Shown here piece after piece: positions 60,414 to 64,000 of a stretch of DNA of 64,000 bases. The position numbers and the translations under genes were made by a program. The notes under the pieces are model-generated. The model did not search any database. It was not told where the DNA came from and saw only the letters and a program-made list of their open reading frames with translations. How positions within the stretch are numbered: the first letter of the stretch is position 1; every line of letters starts with the position of its first letter. The DNA is from Candidatus Dormiibacter spiritus (GTDB lineage: Bacteria; Chloroflexota; Dormibacteria; Dormibacterales; Dormibacteraceae), in the NCBI GenBank assembly GCA_003244185.1, contig QHBT01000027.1, positions 1 to 64,000 on the forward strand. The letters are read 5' to 3'.

Positions 60414-60958
60414 AGATCGGCGTCCGCGCGGGCCACCAGGTCCGCGACAGTCTCACCCGGCTGCAACTGAGCCAACCCGAAGTGAAAACTGTGAGAGGTC
60501 GCGGCGCCGAAGCTCTCGGCCAGCCTAGTCAGGATCGTTTCCCCCTGGCCGAAATCCGCCGCCAGGCCCAGGACGAACTCGTCACCGCCCCAGCGGATGA
60601 TCACGTCATAGGCGCGCAGGCCCTGGCGGAGGGTCTCGGCGAGCGTCCGGAGGAGTGCGTCACCCGCGGCATGGCCCTCCGTGTCATTGACCTGCTTCAG
60701 GGAATGCAGATCGAGAAAGGCGACCGTCAGCCGCTGGTCTCCCTGGCGCTCTGCCCTGCGCAGCTCCCGTTCCAACGCCGGCAGGCCGGCACCTCGGCGG
60801 AGGAGACCGGTCAGCTCGTCGGTGGCCGCCGCCGCCAGCAGCTCCGACATCCGGCGGAGCAGGTCTTCGGCCAGCGCGGGTTCAAGGCCGTCGAACCGGC
60901 TGGCTTCCGCGCCCACCAGTTGGGCGAGCAGCTCGGCAGTTCGGCTTACCCGGGCCAT
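60377..60958 (-). CDS. GGDEF-domain protein
   Basis: A 193-residue protein from ATG 60958 (MARVSRTAELLAQLVG). After a 55-residue helical segment comes a diguanylate-cyclase domain with DELTGLLRRGAGLPAL, FLDLHSLKQVNDTEGH and the intact signature RWGGDEFVLGL, so c-di-GMP synthesis is plausible. The I-site RxxD is not obvious. No sensor domain precedes it, so the input is unknown. It overlaps the upstream cupin gene by 13 nt. Confidence 0.88.
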   Translation of the reverse strand: MARVSRTAELLAQLVGAEASRFDGLEPALAEDLLRRMSELLAAAATDELTGLLRRGAGLPALERELRRAERQGDQRLTVAFLDLHSLKQVNDTEGHAAGDALLRTLAETLRQGLRAYDVIIRWGGDEFVLGLAADFGQGETILTRLAESFGAATSHSFHFGLAQLQPGETVADLVARADADLYARRRGSGRDR

Positions 60959-61314
60959 GCTCCCGGGCGGGGATCGTGCCGGGGAAAGGCATCCCAATCT
61001 CGCCGCACAGGGGAGAAGGTGTCGATTACCGAGCAGCCCTGAGGACCGGTCAGCGCCGAATGCGGCACATCCCCCCGCAGCACGTAGGTACCACCCGGCC
61101 CCAGCGTGCGGGCCTCGCCGGCGACTGTCAGGGTGATCTCGCCCCTAAGCACCATGCCCACCTGCTCGTTGACGTGATGATGCTCCGGAACCTGCGAATT
61201 GGGCTCCAGGTCGATGACTGCAAACGTGATCTGATCGCCCATGACTGCCCTCGCCTCAGCACCGCCCCAGATCGGAATTCGCTCCAGCTCCTCCAGCCGA
61301 CCAAATACATCCAT
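60946..61314 (-). CDS. Cupin-domain protein
   Basis: A 122-residue single cupin: motif 1 VPEHHHVNEQVGMVLRGEIT with the metal-binding His pair and Glu, and motif 2 GGTYVLRGDVPHSALTG. Such proteins are small isomerases, dioxygenases or ligand binders; the reaction cannot be predicted. It is joined to the GGDEF gene by overlap and may act with it. Confidence 0.85.
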   Translation of the reverse strand: MDVFGRLEELERIPIWGGAEARAVMGDQITFAVIDLEPNSQVPEHHHVNEQVGMVLRGEITLTVAGEARTLGPGGTYVLRGDVPHSALTGPQGCSVIDTFSPVRRDWDAFPRHDPRPGAWPG

Positions 61315-61449
61315 AGCCGGACTCTAGCAACCAAGCCAACGGGCTGGTGCGCGCTGCTTTGATCCACGAGGGCGCGTGATGGTCGCTTCGGTGGCCCTGC
61401 AGCTCACCTTCTTCAAGAGGCGCGGCTTTCTCTCCTGAGGTAGCCAAAG

Positions 61450-62688
61450 CTAGCCGTCCAAGCCTTCGGCTGCCAGAGGGTAGCCGGGCCTGTCGCTGCT
61501 CAGCCAGTGTTGGAAGGCAGCTTCAGTGCCCACATCCCTGCCGGCTTCAGCCGAAAGCAGGTAGCGATGATGCAGCAGATCGCAATACGCCTGGAGGGGG
61601 TCAGCTTCGGGGGGAAGGTGGCGTGCCAGCCGGCGCAGCCAGGGCTCGAACTCCTCAACGCGCCAGCGCATCCTGAGCAGCGGCTTGGCCGACTCGCCCC
61701 TGCCCTCCTTGACTTCGAAATAGCGGAGGTCGGCAAGGATCTGGCGGGCCTGGTTCTCAGCGGCTTCGACGCCCGTCAGTTCTCGCAGCCGGCTGCTGTG
61801 GAAGTTACGATCTCCGACCTTGAGCCGCAGGTGCAGGTGGTCGCGGCCTGGGTGCGGAATGACCTCCAGTTGATCCACCTGGAAGCCCAGATCGTTGAGT
61901 TTGGCGATGCGCTCAGTGATCAGGTACTGGCGATCCACCGGAATCCTTTGCTCGCTGCCCAGCTCGGTCCAAAGCCTCTCGTAACGACGGGCGATGTCGT
62001 CGCCCAAGCCCAGGTCGGCGCTGTCAAGAGACACGCCCTGTACGGCGGCAATGTCGCCCATCTCGCCCCCCACGTTGTCGATCATGATGCTGAGATCGTG
62101 CTGCCGCTGCCCGTCGGAAAGGCTGGGATGCAGTGCAGTCGTCTCCGCGTCGACCAGCAGAGTCTCGATGGCGCCGGCATCGTAGCGGTAGAGCACGTTT
62201 GAGAGTGAGCAATCGCCCCAGAAGCAGCCGAGGAGGTGGAGCTCGACAAGCAGGAAGGCGAACGCATCCAGGAGCTGATCACGGCGAGGACCGAAGCTTT
62301 CGCCCGAGAGCAGCTCTCGGTAGGAGAAGGAGTAGTCCACATAACGCGTAATGACAACGCCTGACTGCTCGGAGCCGGGATCCAACAACCTACGCAGCAC
62401 CAACCCGGCCGCCCGCACTGCTGAGCCACCCAACTCCTCCAGGCGGCGGAGTGCGTGATATTCACGCGTTGCCAGTCCACCCGGCAGTTCCTTCAACGCA
62501 AACGTTGCACCGTGGAGCGCCAGGAAGCGGACCTCGTGACGCGAGATTCCACGCGGCAGGTCCACGATTCGATCGTCCTGCCAGCCAAGAAGGGGGCGGG
62601 CCCAGTCGAGTCCTATCAACCCTGACCACTCCGGGCGAATGATCACTGAATAGGATTCAGCGGCTAGCTTGTCGCTTTCATCGCTCAA
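61450..62688 (-). CDS. DUF4032 kinase-fold protein
   Basis: A 412-residue protein of the actinobacterial DUF4032 group with a degenerate protein-kinase fold. FALKELPGGLATREYHAL supplies a kinase-like Lys, the catalytic-loop equivalent is CFWGDCSLSNVLYR, and LLVDAETTALHPSLS the DFG-like region. The C-terminal half is the DUF4032 domain (RHLPPEADPLQAYCDLLHHR). Substrate and pathway are unknown. Confidence 0.82.
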   Translation of the reverse strand: MSDESDKLAAESYSVIIRPEWSGLIGLDWARPLLGWQDDRIVDLPRGISRHEVRFLALHGATFALKELPGGLATREYHALRRLEELGGSAVRAAGLVLRRLLDPGSEQSGVVITRYVDYSFSYRELLSGESFGPRRDQLLDAFAFLLVELHLLGCFWGDCSLSNVLYRYDAGAIETLLVDAETTALHPSLSDGQRQHDLSIMIDNVGGEMGDIAAVQGVSLDSADLGLGDDIARRYERLWTELGSEQRIPVDRQYLITERIAKLNDLGFQVDQLEVIPHPGRDHLHLRLKVGDRNFHSSRLRELTGVEAAENQARQILADLRYFEVKEGRGESAKPLLRMRWRVEEFEPWLRRLARHLPPEADPLQAYCDLLHHRYLLSAEAGRDVGTEAAFQHWLSSDRPGYPLAAEGLDG

Positions 62689-62764
62689 CCGGCGCAGATC
62701 CTTGGCTCGCCACTAAGGCCCACGGGCGAGCGGCAGACCAGCCCGCCGGTCAGCACTCCAGCCA

Positions 62765-63922
<1,158 letters not shown>

Positions 63923-64000
63923 CGTTTGTGTCTCCCTTTGGATCTCTGACCCCGCGGACGCACTCTGCCTATGGCGAGCGAGACGGGGAGGCTGATGGCT

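Overview
The window is GC-rich bacterial DNA with many GTG and TTG starts and long runs of translationally coupled genes. The gene content (SARP-type regulator, DUF4032 kinase-like protein, YbdK-type ligase, HutH/HutI, archaeal-type class I aldolase, leaderless-looking toxin-antitoxin promoters) suggests a high-GC terrestrial lineage such as Actinomycetota or Chloroflexota/Ca. Dormibacterota. This is inference; no rRNA or marker protein is present to settle it.

Layout. 1-0.6 kb: an Mth938-domain protein. 0.65-2.4 kb: phage-type genes (RusA-like resolvase, DUF4326, a C5 DNA methyltransferase with an in-frame stop). 2.4-6.9 kb: uncharacterised proteins, one split by an intact IS3-family element whose 3-bp target duplication (ACT) can be read directly. 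7-9 kb: two PIN-toxin modules and an antitoxin remnant. 10.2-14.8 kb: an FtsK/TcpA-like translocase, a coiled-coil protein, a terminase-small-subunit-like HTH protein, and a large protein joining a terminase-large-subunit-type ATPase to a HerA/VirB4-type ATPase. 14.8-16.8 kb: two more toxin-antitoxin pairs and a SARP-like regulator. 17.2-28.3 kb: a tightly overlapping type IV secretion/conjugation operon (TcpC-, TcpE-, VirB4/TcpF-, VirB6/TcpH- and TcpG-like genes, a lipoprotein and a ParA/MinD ATPase). No relaxase or integrase was found. 28.4-31.7 kb: TenA pair, Phd-RelE, HicAB and gene remnants. 31.7-36.1 kb: YggT, HAD hydrolase, APH(3')-like kinase, a tRNA-like remnant and an IS256-family element.

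36.2-49.9 kb is metabolic: a leftward operon (threonine-synthase-like enzyme, complete oligopeptide ABC transporter, FAD amine oxidase) diverging from an RpiR regulator that heads a histidine-degradation cluster (AllC-type amidohydrolase, HutH, a collapsed HutU/HutF relic, HutI). 50.7-52.7 kb holds a second small secretion-like cluster (microprotein, VirB6-like protein, M23 peptidase) ending in ssb. 52.7-56.3 kb has G-rich hairpin repeats, an AAA+ ATPase and two eroded genes (ybdK, SAM hydroxide adenosyltransferase). 56.4-64 kb is ordinary chromosome: MBL hydrolase, aldolase, AAG glycosylase, GGDEF protein, cupin, DUF4032 protein and thiolase.

The most unusual feature is the 10.2-14.8 kb DNA-translocation module, in which phage packaging parts (TerS-like protein, TerL ATPase without its nuclease) are combined with conjugation-type ATPases next to a Tcp-like secretion operon.
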